Shown here in pieces: positions 17,456 through 26,164 of a DNA stretch of 64,000 nt. The position numbers and the translations under genes are program-made. Position 1 is the stretch's first letter. Each line of letters begins with the position of its first letter. The stretch is from Candidatus Promineofilum glycogenicum (GTDB taxonomy: Bacteria; Chloroflexota; Anaerolineae; Promineifilales; Promineifilaceae): the NCBI GenBank assembly GCA_016707605.1, contig JADJHJ010000001.1, forward strand, positions 372,001-436,000, given 5' to 3'. The notes beneath the pieces were generated by a model. It was not told the DNA's origin and searched no databases. It saw only the letters and a program-made list of their open reading frames with translations.

Positions 17456-18538
17456 TTATAGCAGAGCAATAACGATGAGCAGAATCCAGGCCACCCCGGC
17501 GTAGATGCTGAGCCAGCCCAGGGCCGTGCCCAGGCCGGCCTGGCCGCGGCCGTTCTGCTCCAGCACCGCCGGCAGGTTGAGGAACCAGGCCGCGCGCTGC
17601 CCCTGTCGCAGGGCCAGGAAGCCGCAGACCATCGCCGGCAGGATGCCCAGAATGGCCGCCAGGGCGATGGTCAGCGGGCTGAGCGTCTCGCGGATGCGGT
17701 CGAGCAGGGGGGCCGTGGCCGGCTCGGCCAGCAGCGCGGGTAGGACGAGGATGAGCAGCGGCACGACGTTGAGCGCCAGCCCGACCAGGCCATAAGTCAG
17801 GCCGGAGCGGGCCGACTTCTGGGCGTTGCCGCGCAACTCCGGCTGCACCGCCTCCAGCGTCATCGGCCGGCCGCAGTTGGGGCAGAAGGCGCTGCCGCGC
17901 AGAGCCGGCGCGTAACACACCTGGCACATGTTGACAAAGCCCGTCCGGTCGGTGAAGGTCTGCGGATCGACCTTCAGTTCCAGCAACATCTGGCGGTTGT
18001 TCTTCACCAGCACGCCGGGATTGTCGGGGATGGCCACCGGGGCGTTGAGCGAGGGGCCGGGCTGGGCCGGGTCGGCGGCGTCGGTGACGACCGGCAGATT
18101 CGTCGCCCCTTCCTCGACGACGGCCGGCAGGTTGGAGCCGCTCCCGCCGCCGGAGAGCAGGGTGCGCGCCTTGCCGGTCAGCTCCTGCCGCTTGGCCTTG
18201 CTGGCCTGCTGGCGCTGCAAGTCGACCCACTGCATAGTGGCGTTGGCCTGCACCCGGCCGCCGTCGCGCACGTAGGTGGCGATGAGTTGCAGCAACTCAC
18301 GCGCCTTTTCCACGTCGGGCGCGTCAAGCTCCAACTGGCACGTCTGCTCGAACGACCGCACGCGGGCCACGACCTCCTGCTTCTGGAGGCCCAGCCAGCG
18401 CGAGACGGTGGCGACGATGACGCCGCTCTCCTCATTGTAGGTCTGGAGCGTCGCGCCCAGATTGGCCAGCGCGAACAGAGTGCTGCGCATGACCACGGTG
18501 GAATTGACCGGGAAGGCTCGAATTTCGGTAACGGCCAT
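17456..18538 (-). CDS. Zinc-ribbon membrane protein of unknown function
   Basis: 360 residues from ATG 18538. Three parts are visible: an N-terminal soluble region of about 110 residues with a hydrophobic core (MRSTLFALANLGATL); a Ser/Gly/Pro-rich linker; a zinc ribbon CQVCYAPALRGSAFCPNCG near residue 210; then four hydrophobic helices to the C-terminus. No enzyme motif is seen. TATAAT lies 10 nt before the ATG, again hardly leaving a leader. The N-terminal part may sense or bind a partner at the inner face of the membrane; that is conjecture. Confidence 0.75.
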   Translation of the reverse strand: MAVTEIRAFPVNSTVVMRSTLFALANLGATLQTYNEESGVIVATVSRWLGLQKQEVVARVRSFEQTCQLELDAPDVEKARELLQLIATYVRDGGRVQANATMQWVDLQRQQASKAKRQELTGKARTLLSGGGSGSNLPAVVEEGATNLPVVTDAADPAQPGPSLNAPVAIPDNPGVLVKNNRQMLLELKVDPQTFTDRTGFVNMCQVCYAPALRGSAFCPNCGRPMTLEAVQPELRGNAQKSARSGLTYGLVGLALNVVPLLILVLPALLAEPATAPLLDRIRETLSPLTIALAAILGILPAMVCGFLALRQGQRAAWFLNLPAVLEQNGRGQAGLGTALGWLSIYAGVAWILLIVIALL

Positions 18539-18598
18539 AGTGAGGCTGATTATAGCCGATGCAGAGAGAAAGCGTATCAACGTGCCTACAAAGAAAGC

Positions 18599-18666
18599 AA
18601 ACCACAGATTACGCAGATTCCACAGATTTCTCTTTGAATCTGTGTAATCTGCGTAATCTGTGGTTT
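18599..18666. repeat. 30-bp inverted repeat, CAGATT family
   Basis: Arms 18599-18628 and 18637-18666 match at 29 of 30 positions around an 8-nt loop. Built of CCACAGATT and ACGCAGATT units. Lies between the saccharopine dehydrogenase-like gene and the zinc-ribbon gene. Confidence 0.85.
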
Positions 18667-18673
18667 CTGTTTC

Positions 18674-19831
18674 TTATAAGGCCGGGCGAGGACGCATACG
18701 GCTCGGCTGGCCGCTCTCCTCGGTGGTGATGGCCACGCCCATGCGAGCCATGTCGCCCAGCAGCGCCTCCGGCTCGGCGTACTGCCCCTGGAACCACAGC
18801 CCCGGCCGCCGCGGCCCGGCCAGCCATTGGCGCACGCAGGCGACGACGGGGATGGCCGTCAGAGCGTAGGCGTCGTCGTGGGTCAGGCGCAGCGTCATGG
18901 TGTGGGGCGCGCCGTCGCGCTGCCCCGTCGCCGCCAGTTGCAGCACCGTGCCATAGGGCGGCCGGGCGAAGCGGGCCATGCTCCAGAACTGAAGCCGGGC
19001 CAGCGGCGACAGCAGCCGGCGCGGGGCCAGCTTCAGCCCGACCATGACCAGCGGCGAGACGAACCAGTCGCTCACCCAGTTGAAGCCGCCGACGTAGAAG
19101 CCCGTCTCGCGCAATGACGGGATGCATTCGGGCAGGGCGTCCATCTCGCCCAGGGTCATGGCGATGCAGGCGCGACGGCCGAACGGCGGCCCGAAGTCGA
19201 ACGTCAGCGGTTTGGCCATCGACATCAGGCCCAGCTTCTGCCAGCGGCCATCGCGGAAGACGCGGCTGTCGAAATCCATGAACTCGGCCACAAACTCCAC
19301 TTTCGTCTCCGGCCCCAGGTCGAGCGCCGCCCAATCGATGGCGATGACGCTGCCGACGTTGGCCCGCTCCAGCCGGTCGAAACGCGCCGCCGCGTAGCGC
19401 ACCAGCGCCGCCGGCAGGCCGGGGTGGAAGCCGCCGTCGGTGATGAAGCAGCGGCCGGCGCGCTCGATCTCCGGCGCGAGGCGCTGGAGCATAGCCACCT
19501 TGGCCGCGGCGTACTGGATGTCGAGGTAGTCGCAGCCGGCGGCCAGCGCGGCGCGGGCGACCGTCTCGCCGTGGGTGGCGGTGCTGGAAGCGATCAGGGC
19601 CAGATCAACGCCTGCGAGCGTATGGGCCAGGCCATCCAGATCGGCGGCGTCGGCGGCGGCTGTCGTCACGCGCTCCTGCCCGGCCTGCGCGTTGAGCGCC
19701 GCCGCCAGGGCCGCGCCCCGCTCCGGCCGCCGCCCGGCCAGGATCAGCCGGCACTCCGTTTCGTCCAACAGATAGTGAGCCAACAGGCGGCCGGTCTGGC
19801 CATAGCCGCCCAGGATGAGGATCGTCTTCAT
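18674..19831 (-). CDS. Saccharopine dehydrogenase-like NAD(P)-binding protein
   Basis: 385 residues with an N-terminal Rossmann fold (ILGGYGQTGRLLAHYLL, then LAGRR) typical of the saccharopine dehydrogenase NADP-binding family, which includes many enzymes that do not act on saccharopine. The middle carries FITDGGFHPGLPAALVRYAA. No lysine-pathway neighbours are present, so the substrate is unknown. The start ATG is preceded by GGAGGG. Confidence 0.8.
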   Translation of the reverse strand: MKTILILGGYGQTGRLLAHYLLDETECRLILAGRRPERGAALAAALNAQAGQERVTTAAADAADLDGLAHTLAGVDLALIASSTATHGETVARAALAAGCDYLDIQYAAAKVAMLQRLAPEIERAGRCFITDGGFHPGLPAALVRYAAARFDRLERANVGSVIAIDWAALDLGPETKVEFVAEFMDFDSRVFRDGRWQKLGLMSMAKPLTFDFGPPFGRRACIAMTLGEMDALPECIPSLRETGFYVGGFNWVSDWFVSPLVMVGLKLAPRRLLSPLARLQFWSMARFARPPYGTVLQLAATGQRDGAPHTMTLRLTHDDAYALTAIPVVACVRQWLAGPRRPGLWFQGQYAEPEALLGDMARMGVAITTEESGQPSRMRPRPAL

Positions 19832-19852
19832 AGCCCGTTCCCTCCGTTCGCC

Positions 19853-19919
19853 TTGTAGGGCGGGATGGTATCCCGCCTACCGCGCCACCCAAGAGGCGGG
19901 ATGCCATCCCGCGCTACAA
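19853..19919. repeat. Nested inverted repeat, GCGGGATGGCATCCCGC family
   Basis: Outer arms 19853-19878 and 19894-19919; each arm holds a smaller hairpin (GCGGGAT and ATCCCGC). The element at 38036-38090 has the same layout but with T-A in place of A-T in the inner stem, a compensated change. Found between divergent genes. Confidence 0.8.
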
Positions 19920-19980
19920 ATAGCATAGGCGGCGACGGGCGGCGCGGCTAGTGTCGCCTGTCACCATCCCAGCATGAGGA

Positions 19981-20009
19981 TTGTCACCTCCCGCCGACTG
20001 GGCTATAAA
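19981..20009 (+). promoter_or_regulatory. Promoter of the Rieske protein gene
   Basis: TTGTCA (19981-19986), 17-bp spacer, TATAAA (20004-20009), and ATG 7 nt later at 20017. The predicted transcript begins at the start codon, so the message should be leaderless. Confidence 0.6.
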
Positions 20010-20016
20010 GACGCCT

Positions 20017-20373
20017 ATGCCACTCTTCAAACGAGGCCCGGCGGCCGACGCCGAGGGTTACATCGACGCCATCGCCGCCGGCGACGTGCGCGAAGACGAG
20101 ATGACCACCGTGCGCGTCGGCGGCAAGAAGGTCATCCTGACGCGCCACGACGGCCGCCTGGTGGCCATCGACAGCGCTTGCCCCCACGGCGCGGCCGACC
20201 TGAGCGAAGGCACACTGCGGCGCGGCAAGCTGTGCTGCCACGAGCACGACTACTGCTTCGACGTGGCCAGCGGCCGGCTCGTCTGGCCCGACGACGAGCC
20301 GTACCGCTTGCGCCGCTACGACGTCAAGGAGGAGGGCGGCGTGGTCAAGGTGCGGCCCACACCTATCCGCTAG
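20017..20373 (+). CDS. Rieske [2Fe-2S] ferredoxin-type protein
   Basis: 118 residues. Cluster ligands are seen in SACPHGAADLS (Cys and His) and CCHEHDYCFD (Cys and His), spaced as in small Rieske ferredoxins and nitrite reductase NirD-like proteins. The start at 20017 is chosen from the promoter position; an in-frame ATG at 19981-side would overlap the promoter. It probably carries electrons for an oxygenase or reductase not found here. Its TAG stop shares CTAG with the stop of the convergent gene. Confidence 0.88.
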   Translation: MPLFKRGPAADAEGYIDAIAAGDVREDEMTTVRVGGKKVILTRHDGRLVAIDSACPHGAADLSEGTLRRGKLCCHEHDYCFDVASGRLVWPDDEPYRLRRYDVKEEGGVVKVRPTPIR

Positions 20374-21713
20374 CCCGGCCGCAGCCGGTAGATCGCCCCA
20401 TGAACGTAGTCGGCCAGATAGATCTCGCCGTCCGCGCCCTCGCCGAAGGTCGAGATGACCAGGTCGCTGTCGAGCACAATGTTCGCCTGCCAGCCGTCGC
20501 TCTGCGGGAAGAGCCGCCAGATGATGCCCGTGCAGTAGTCGGTTACAAAGTAGTTGCCGGTCATCTCCGGGAAGGCCTGCCCGCGATAGACGTAGCCGCC
20601 GGTCACGGAGCAGCCCTGCGAGTGAGCGTACTCGAAGATGGGCAGCACCAGCCCCGACTGGTCACACGTCTGGGTCTGGAAGCAGTGCGTGGCCTCCATG
20701 ATGACCCAGCCGTAGTTCTCGCCGCCGCTGCTGTCGGCCGGTTGGACGTTGACCTCTTCCCACTGGTTCTGGCCGACGTCGGCGATGAACAGATCGCCGG
20801 TGGCGCGGTCGAAGGAGAAGCGCCACGGGTTGCGCAGCCCATAGGCCCAAATCTCCGGCAGCGCCCCCTGCTGGCCCACGAACGGGTTGTCGGGCGGGAC
20901 GGTGTACTCCCCCTCGGCGGTGGTCACGTCCAGCCGCAGAAGTTTACCCAGCCACGTGTCGCGCCGCTGCCCGGCCCCCAATGGGTCGTTGGCGCTGCCG
21001 CCGTCGCCCAGCCCGGCGTAGAGGTAGCCGTCGGGGCCAAAGGCCAGGCTGCCGCCGTTGTGGTTGGGGTAGGGCTGATCCTGGAAGAGGTACTCCACTT
21101 CGCTGTCCGGATCGGCCCGGTTGGGGTCGTCGGCCAGCACGCTGAAGCGCGAGATGTGAGTGTCGCCAGAGTAGTCGGTGTAGTTGACGTAGAACGTGCC
21201 CGCGCCGGGCGCGCCGGGAGTGGCGTAGTTGGGATGGAAGGCCAGCCCCAGCAACCCCTGCTCGCTGGCCGCCGAGCCGACGCGGTCGGTGATGTCGAGG
21301 AACGGGTCGGGTAGCAGCGCGCCACCCTCGATGATGCGAATGCGGCCGATCTGCTCCAGCACGAACAGCCGCTCGTCAAAGGCGTGGGTGATAAACGTTG
21401 GGTGGCTCAGGCCGCCGGCCAGCACCGGCTCCAGAGCGACGGTGTCGATGGGACTGACGGGGGTGTCCGTCGGCGTCGCGGTCGGCGCGACCGTGGCCGT
21501 GGCATCGGGCGGCGGCGTGGCCGTGGGCGTCAGCGTCGCCTGCACTTCGATGACCGGCATGAAGGTGTTGGTGGCCACGACGACGGGGGCCAGGCTGGCC
21601 GTGGCGGCCACGGCCACCGCCGTCGGCTCAACCTCACTGCTCGTCTCGCCGCCGGAGCAGCCGGCCACACTCAGCATAATAAAGACCAGTAGGGGAAAGA
21701 TGGCTCGCTTCAT
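20370..21713 (-). CDS. PQQ-dependent sugar dehydrogenase-like lipoprotein
   Basis: 447 residues from ATG 21713. An N-terminal lipoprotein signal (LLVFIMLSVAGCSGG) is followed by a Thr/Pro-rich linker, then a six-bladed beta-propeller of the glucose/sorbosone dehydrogenase type: LAGGLSHPTFITH, EQGLLGLAFHPNY, NHNGGSLAFGPDGYLYAGLGDGGS and YGLRNPWRFSFD. The protein should sit on the outside of the membrane and oxidise sugars if PQQ is available; related eukaryotic and bacterial propellers lack this activity. TATAAT lies 7 nt before ATG, overlapping the U-tract of the citrate synthase terminator. Confidence 0.85.
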   Translation of the reverse strand: MKRAIFPLLVFIMLSVAGCSGGETSSEVEPTAVAVAATASLAPVVVATNTFMPVIEVQATLTPTATPPPDATATVAPTATPTDTPVSPIDTVALEPVLAGGLSHPTFITHAFDERLFVLEQIGRIRIIEGGALLPDPFLDITDRVGSAASEQGLLGLAFHPNYATPGAPGAGTFYVNYTDYSGDTHISRFSVLADDPNRADPDSEVEYLFQDQPYPNHNGGSLAFGPDGYLYAGLGDGGSANDPLGAGQRRDTWLGKLLRLDVTTAEGEYTVPPDNPFVGQQGALPEIWAYGLRNPWRFSFDRATGDLFIADVGQNQWEEVNVQPADSSGGENYGWVIMEATHCFQTQTCDQSGLVLPIFEYAHSQGCSVTGGYVYRGQAFPEMTGNYFVTDYCTGIIWRLFPQSDGWQANIVLDSDLVISTFGEGADGEIYLADYVHGAIYRLRPG

Positions 21714-21720
21714 GGCTCTG

Positions 21721-21726
21721 ATTATA
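21721..21726 (-). promoter_or_regulatory. -10 box, leaderless start of the sugar dehydrogenase gene
   Basis: TATAAT on the minus strand with exactly 7 nt to ATG 21713. It reuses the end of the upstream terminator. No clear -35 box. Confidence 0.5.
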
Positions 21727-21764
21727 GAAAAACCGGCCGGAGCCACATGTGCTACCGGCCGGTT
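21726..21764 (-). terminator. Intrinsic terminator after citrate synthase
   Basis: On the minus strand AACCGGCCGGT pairs with CCGGCCGGTT (plus strand 21731-21740 and 21754-21764) and is followed by five T. It lies 45 bp after the gltA stop. Confidence 0.75.
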
Positions 21765-21808
21765 CTCATATCCTGTTGAGGTGATTTGTGGGACGCGACC
21801 GTTCGCTC

Positions 21809-22933
21809 CTAACGTTCGCCCAGCGGCACGTAGACCTGATCGCGCTTGCCGACGTAGCTCTCCTTGGGCCGGATCAGACGGTTGTCGGCCAACTGCTCCA
21901 ACACCTGCGAGCACCAGCCGGCGACGCGGCTGATGGCGAAGAGGCAGGTGAATTGATCCACAGGCAGGCCGATGGTGTAGAGCACCACGGCCGAGTAGTA
22001 ATCGACGTTGGCGTAAAGGTTGCGCTCGATGAAGTAGTCGTTCTGGCGCGCTAACTGTTGAATCGTGTCGGCGACCTCGAACCATTGCCCCTTGCCGCTG
22101 CTGTTGGCCAGTTTCTCGGCCAGCGGCTTGAGAATCTTCGCCCGTGGGTCTTCCACTTTGTAGATGCGGTGGCCGATGCCCATAATGCGCTTGCCGGCGG
22201 CCAGCGATTCGTCGAACCAGGCGGCGATGTCGCCCCGTTCGGCGGCGCTGAAGAACTGCTCCATCGCCCGCTGCGTCGCCCCGCCGTGGGCCGGGCCTTT
22301 CAGCGTGCCGATGGCGCTGGTGATGGCCGAGTAGAAGTCGGAGCCGGTGCTGGTCGTCACGCGGGCCGAGAAGGTCGAAGCGTTGAAGCCGTGGTCGGCC
22401 AGCAACACCAGGTAGGAATCGAACGCCGCCACCGCGTCGGGGTTCGGCTCCTTACCTTCCAGCATGTAGAGGAAGTTGGCCGCCTGGCCCAAACCGAGGC
22501 GCGGCCGAACGGGTTCCTTGCCGTTGCGCAGCCGTTCCCAGGCGGCGACGAGGCTGGGCATGACCGCCGTCAGCAGCAGCGCCTTATCGCGCGCGCCGTC
22601 GTGGGTGATGTTGTCGGCGTCGCGGTCGATGAGGCCCATCGCGCTGACCGCCGTGCGCAGAACGGCCATCGGCTGGGCATCGCGCGGGAAGGCGCGCATG
22701 ACGTTGAGCACCGCTTCGGGCACGAACCGCTTGGCTTGCAGCGCCGCCTTGAACAGGTCCAGCTCGTGGGCGTTGGGCAGCTTGTCGTTCCAGAGTAGAT
22801 AGATGACCTCTTCGTAGGTCGCGTTCACGCCCAGATCGCGGATGTCATAGCCGCGGTAGATCAATTCACCTTTTGTTCCGTCAACAAAGCTCGATGACGT
22901 GGTCATCGCTTCTTCTTTCTTTTGTTCCGACAT
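21809..22933 (-). CDS. gltA: Citrate synthase
   Basis: First step of the TCA cycle, or a 2-methylcitrate synthase of the same short bacterial type; 374 residues from ATG 22933. Seen: FVDGTKGELIYRGYDIRDLG at the start, catalytic His in KGPAHGGATQRAM, the second His in GIGHRIYKVEDPRA, and the acidic residue region TIGLPVDQFTCLFAISR. The start has an AGGAGC site; a longer in-frame start at 22969 would read into intergenic DNA. An intrinsic terminator follows. Confidence 0.92.
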   Translation of the reverse strand: MSEQKKEEAMTTSSSFVDGTKGELIYRGYDIRDLGVNATYEEVIYLLWNDKLPNAHELDLFKAALQAKRFVPEAVLNVMRAFPRDAQPMAVLRTAVSAMGLIDRDADNITHDGARDKALLLTAVMPSLVAAWERLRNGKEPVRPRLGLGQAANFLYMLEGKEPNPDAVAAFDSYLVLLADHGFNASTFSARVTTSTGSDFYSAITSAIGTLKGPAHGGATQRAMEQFFSAAERGDIAAWFDESLAAGKRIMGIGHRIYKVEDPRAKILKPLAEKLANSSGKGQWFEVADTIQQLARQNDYFIERNLYANVDYYSAVVLYTIGLPVDQFTCLFAISRVAGWCSQVLEQLADNRLIRPKESYVGKRDQVYVPLGER

Positions 22934-22969
22934 CTGTTGCGCTCCTATGGTGCTAATTGGACGATTCAA

Positions 22970-24004
22970 TTAATTGAGCGGAGCGGCCGTGCGCAGCCGC
23001 TCGCCGTATTGGGCTTCGTAGTACTGCTGAAACTCGCCGCTCTTGATCTTGCGCCACCACCACTCGTTGTCGCGATACCAGCGGGCGGTCAGGGCGATGG
23101 CCTCTTCCGGCGTGTGGGCCGGTTCCCAGCCCAGAGCGGTGATCTTGCCAATGTCGAGGCTGTAGCGGCGGTCGTGGCCGGGGCGGTCGGTCACGTGGCG
23201 GATGAGGCTGAGCGGCCGATCCAGCGTGTCGAGCAAAATGTCGATCATCGCCAGATTTTCCACCTCCACGCCCGTGCCGACGTTGTAGGTCTCGCCCACC
23301 TGGCCGCGTCGCAACACCAGGTCGATAGCCTCGCAGTGGTCGCCGACGTACTGGTACTCGCGCATCTGCCGCCCGTCGCCATAGACCGGCAGCGGCAACC
23401 TGTCGATGGCGTTGGTGGCGAAGAGGGGCACGGCCTTTTCCGGGTACTGGTAGGGGCCAATGTTGTTGGAGCCGCGGGTGATGGTGGTCGGCAGGCCGTA
23501 GGTGACGTGGTAGGCGTTGACCAGCAGATCAGCGCTGGCCTTGCTGGCGGCGTAAGGGCTGCGCGGGATGAGGGGGTCGCTCTCTTTGCTGGAGTGGCCG
23601 GCCGGCACGTGGCCGTAGACCTCGTCGGTCGAAATCTGGTGGTAGCGCTCCAGGCCGAACTCGCGGGCTACTTCCAGCAGGGTGTAGGTTCCGTAGACGC
23701 TGGTCTGGATGAAGGCGTCGGGGTCCATGATCGAGCGGTCGACGTGGGTCTCGGCGGCGAAGTTGACGATGGTGTCGATGTTGTGGGCGCGAACGGCCGC
23801 GGCCACGTCCTCACGCCGGCAGATGTCGCCGCGGACGAAGGCGTAGCGCGGGTTGTCCTGCGCCGGCCGCAGATTGTCCAGATTGCCGGCGTAGGTCAGC
23901 TTGTCGTAGACGACGACACGGCACGCCTCATGTTGCGCCAGCAGGTAATGGACGAAGTTGGAGCCGATGAATCCCGCTCCGCCCGTGACGAGTATGTTCT
24001 TCAA
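22970..24004 (-). CDS. rmlB: dTDP-glucose 4,6-dehydratase
   Basis: Makes dTDP-4-keto-6-deoxyglucose for rhamnose and other deoxysugars of the envelope. The 344 residues show the NAD motif VTGGAGFIGSNFVHYLL, the STDEVYG active-site segment with Asp/Glu, and the YAASKASAD pair of the SDR catalytic Tyr-Lys. The start is a TTG at 24004: GGAGG at 24010-24014 is five bases away, while the GTG at 24016 overlaps that site. No other rml genes are in the window. About 185 nt of leader precede it if the promoter at 24190 is real. Confidence 0.93.
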   Translation of the reverse strand: MKNILVTGGAGFIGSNFVHYLLAQHEACRVVVYDKLTYAGNLDNLRPAQDNPRYAFVRGDICRREDVAAAVRAHNIDTIVNFAAETHVDRSIMDPDAFIQTSVYGTYTLLEVAREFGLERYHQISTDEVYGHVPAGHSSKESDPLIPRSPYAASKASADLLVNAYHVTYGLPTTITRGSNNIGPYQYPEKAVPLFATNAIDRLPLPVYGDGRQMREYQYVGDHCEAIDLVLRRGQVGETYNVGTGVEVENLAMIDILLDTLDRPLSLIRHVTDRPGHDRRYSLDIGKITALGWEPAHTPEEAIALTARWYRDNEWWWRKIKSGEFQQYYEAQYGERLRTAAPLN

Positions 24005-24189
24005 AAGGGCCTCCACTCTCCCGGAAGCGTTGGTCTAGCGGGCCGCGCCGCGACGCTCCCCGGCGCTAAACTCCCACCCTATTGCACTGTGCAGACCTGG
24101 GCCGCCTGTCTAAGTCCGGCCCGCTCCACCAGCGTCAGACGCCGCAGAGCTACTGCGCCACTCCCTTGAACGTGTAGTCAATTGCCCGG

Positions 24190-24218
24190 ATTGTAGCCGA
24201 TGCCGCCCAAACGGTAAA
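24190..24218 (-). promoter_or_regulatory. Candidate rmlB promoter
   Basis: TTTACC and TACAAT separated by 17 bp on the minus strand. The stretch from here to rmlB (about 185 nt) has no start codon frame of note; it contains complementary pieces AGCGGGCC/GGCCCGCT and the small palindrome TGCACAGTGCA, so a structured leader is possible. Confidence 0.4.
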
Positions 24219-24263
24219 CAGTTATGCTGCCTGCCCTCCATCACCGGCCGCTGCTCCCGTGGC

Positions 24264-24281
24264 ACAGGATTCTTATCCTGT
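24264..24281. repeat. Solo palindrome ACAGGATTCTTATCCTGT
   Basis: A single copy of the unit that occurs twice, inverted, at 31620-31666. Lies just after the nudC 3' end. Confidence 0.75.
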
Positions 24282-24295
24282 GCGCCCCGCCCGTC

Positions 24296-25177
24296 CTACG
24301 TTGCCTGCCTCTTATCACCGCCCACCACTTCCAGCCAGGACGTAATAAGCCGGTTGGCGATACTCGGCGGCGGCGGCACATTGGGCAGCGCGCCGGCGGC
24401 AAACCAGCCCGCCTCGGCCATCTCGCCCGGGTCGACGACGATCTCGCCCGCCTCGTGCTCGGCCACGAAGGCGATCATCAGCGAGTGGGGGAAGGGCCAC
24501 GGCTGGCTGCCGAAGTAGCGGATGTTCTTCACCTGGATGCCCGTTTCTTCCAGCACTTCGCGGGCCACGCACTCTTCCAGCGTCTCGCCCGGCTCCACAA
24601 AGCCGGCCAACACGCTGAACATGGCCGTCGGGAAGCGCGTCGCCCGCCCCAGCAGGATGCGCCGGCCCTCTTCGTCCTGCCGCTCCACGCGCATGATCAC
24701 CGCCGGGGCCAGGCGCGGATAGTTGGTCAGCCCACAGACCGGGCAGCGCTTGGCCCGGTCGTGGATCTGGTTCTCTGTTGGGCTGCCGCAACGGCCGCAG
24801 TATTGGTGGGTGCGATCCCAGTCCACGATCTGCACCGCCCGCCCGGCCAGCCGGAAGTGCATCTCCGATAGGCGGGGAAAGAGGGCGCGCAGGTTCTCGA
24901 AGCGCATCCCCGGCGGCGGCTCCGTCTCCTCGGCCAACTCGCCGGAGAAGCAGTGGGTCACTTCGTCATCGGCCACCAGCCGCCCCAGGTATTGCCAGCG
25001 CAAGGGCGTCAGGCCCAGTTCGGCCGGCGTCATTACCAGGGGTACGATGGCTCGCTCCGCCTCCTCGACCACCAGCAGCCGGGCGCCACGAAATAGGAAC
25101 CACAGCGCCGGCTCGGCCGGGCCGGTGGGGGGCAGCGCCGCGGGGTAGAACTGGGCGCTGGCAGATGATTCGCTCAT
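24296..25177 (-). CDS. nudC: NADH pyrophosphatase (NudC-type Nudix hydrolase)
   Basis: Cleaves NAD(H) and removes NAD caps from RNA in E. coli. The 293 residues contain the N-terminal NudC domain, a zinc ribbon CGRCGSPTENQ...CPVCG near residue 135, and an intact Nudix box GFVEPGETLEECVAREVLEE. SQPWPFPHS, the NudC hallmark after the Nudix box, is present. ATG 25177 follows the preceding stop by 6 bp with AGGTGA in between, so it is the last gene of the moxR operon. Confidence 0.92.
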   Translation of the reverse strand: MSESSASAQFYPAALPPTGPAEPALWFLFRGARLLVVEEAERAIVPLVMTPAELGLTPLRWQYLGRLVADDEVTHCFSGELAEETEPPPGMRFENLRALFPRLSEMHFRLAGRAVQIVDWDRTHQYCGRCGSPTENQIHDRAKRCPVCGLTNYPRLAPAVIMRVERQDEEGRRILLGRATRFPTAMFSVLAGFVEPGETLEECVAREVLEETGIQVKNIRYFGSQPWPFPHSLMIAFVAEHEAGEIVVDPGEMAEAGWFAAGALPNVPPPPSIANRLITSWLEVVGGDKRQAT

Positions 25178-25183
25178 ACTCAC

Positions 25184-26164
25184 CTAGGGATAGCCGGGTG
25201 TCGGATCGGATGGATAGCCCGTGCCGGACAGCGTCGCTGTGGGAATGCCCGGCGTGGTCGAGCCGCCGCCCTCAACCGTGGCCGAGGGCGTAGGGCTGGG
25301 GCCGGGGGTGATGGTCAGCGTCGGCGTGCCGGTCAGATCGGGCGTGCCGGTGATGGTTGGTGTGCCGACGATGCCCGGCGTGCCGAGGGTCGGCGTGGCC
25401 GCCGCCGTGATTGTCGGCGGGAAGGTACTGGTCGCACCGATGGTCGGCAGGACGCCTGTTGTGGGCAGCAATTCCGGTGTTAGTTCCACCTCTAGCGTGA
25501 CGGTCAGCGCGGGCGTGGCCTCCAGCGTCGGCGCTTCCAGGTCGAGCGGCGGCAGCGTCGGCAGGGGCGACCCGGCGATGACGGTCAACGCGGCGCTGTT
25601 GTCGCCCAGCAGCGGGTTCGGCTCCAGAATCTGATCGATGGCCAGATACCAGACGTTGGCGTCGGGCGGCTCCTTGCCACAGCCGACCGGCCCGCGATAG
25701 AGCCGCCAGATACCGGTGACGGTCATCGGCGTGCCCTCTTCAAGCAAGTTCAGGATGTTCTCGAAGCCGATGGCGTTGAGTTGCAACTCCTCGGCCACCA
25801 GGCTCCAGCGAATGCCCGGCCCGGCATAGGGGACACAGTCTGGCGGGGACACGGAAGCGAAGTCGCCCGCCACCTGAATGCGCCGGTCGCGGTAGGCGTC
25901 GGGGTCGGCGTTCAGTTCGGTGAAGGTCAGCACCGCCGGCTCGCCTTCCAGCGTCGCCGCCAGCGGGGTAAAGGTCGGCAGGTTGGGGTAAAGCGGGCGC
26001 GCGCTGCGATTGACCAGGGCCGAGACGACCAGCACCACGCCCACCAGCAGCAGGAAGGCTGCCAATCCGGCCAGCACCGGCCAGCGGGCAGCGGCGGCGC
26101 GGGCGCGGTTGCCGGGCGTGGGGGGCGGGGGAGCCGCCGGAAGCGGTTCGTCGGGCGTGTTCAT
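25184..26164 (-). CDS. Single-pass membrane protein with a Thr/Pro-rich tail, unknown function
   Basis: 326 residues from ATG 26164, overlapping the vWA gene by ATGA. A Pro-rich cytoplasmic start is followed by a membrane helix (WPVLAGLAAFLLLVGVVLVV, about residues 27-48), an outer domain of about 150 residues with two well-spaced Cys, and a low-complexity tail of about 110 residues made of Thr, Pro, Gly repeats (GTPTITGTPDLTGTPTLT). The outer domain recalls OB-like folds in its repeated beta pattern, but I do not recognise a family. Tight coupling to moxR, DUF58 and vWA genes suggests a role in the same envelope-related process. Confidence 0.8.
   Translation of the reverse strand: MNTPDEPLPAAPPPPTPGNRARAAAARWPVLAGLAAFLLLVGVVLVVSALVNRSARPLYPNLPTFTPLAATLEGEPAVLTFTELNADPDAYRDRRIQVAGDFASVSPPDCVPYAGPGIRWSLVAEELQLNAIGFENILNLLEEGTPMTVTGIWRLYRGPVGCGKEPPDANVWYLAIDQILEPNPLLGDNSAALTVIAGSPLPTLPPLDLEAPTLEATPALTVTLEVELTPELLPTTGVLPTIGATSTFPPTITAAATPTLGTPGIVGTPTITGTPDLTGTPTLTITPGPSPTPSATVEGGGSTTPGIPTATLSGTGYPSDPTPGYP

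Noticed and set aside
24050..24190. tRNA-like sequence in the rmlB leader
   Set aside because: A piece resembles a D-arm, but no acceptor stem or anticodon arm could be formed.
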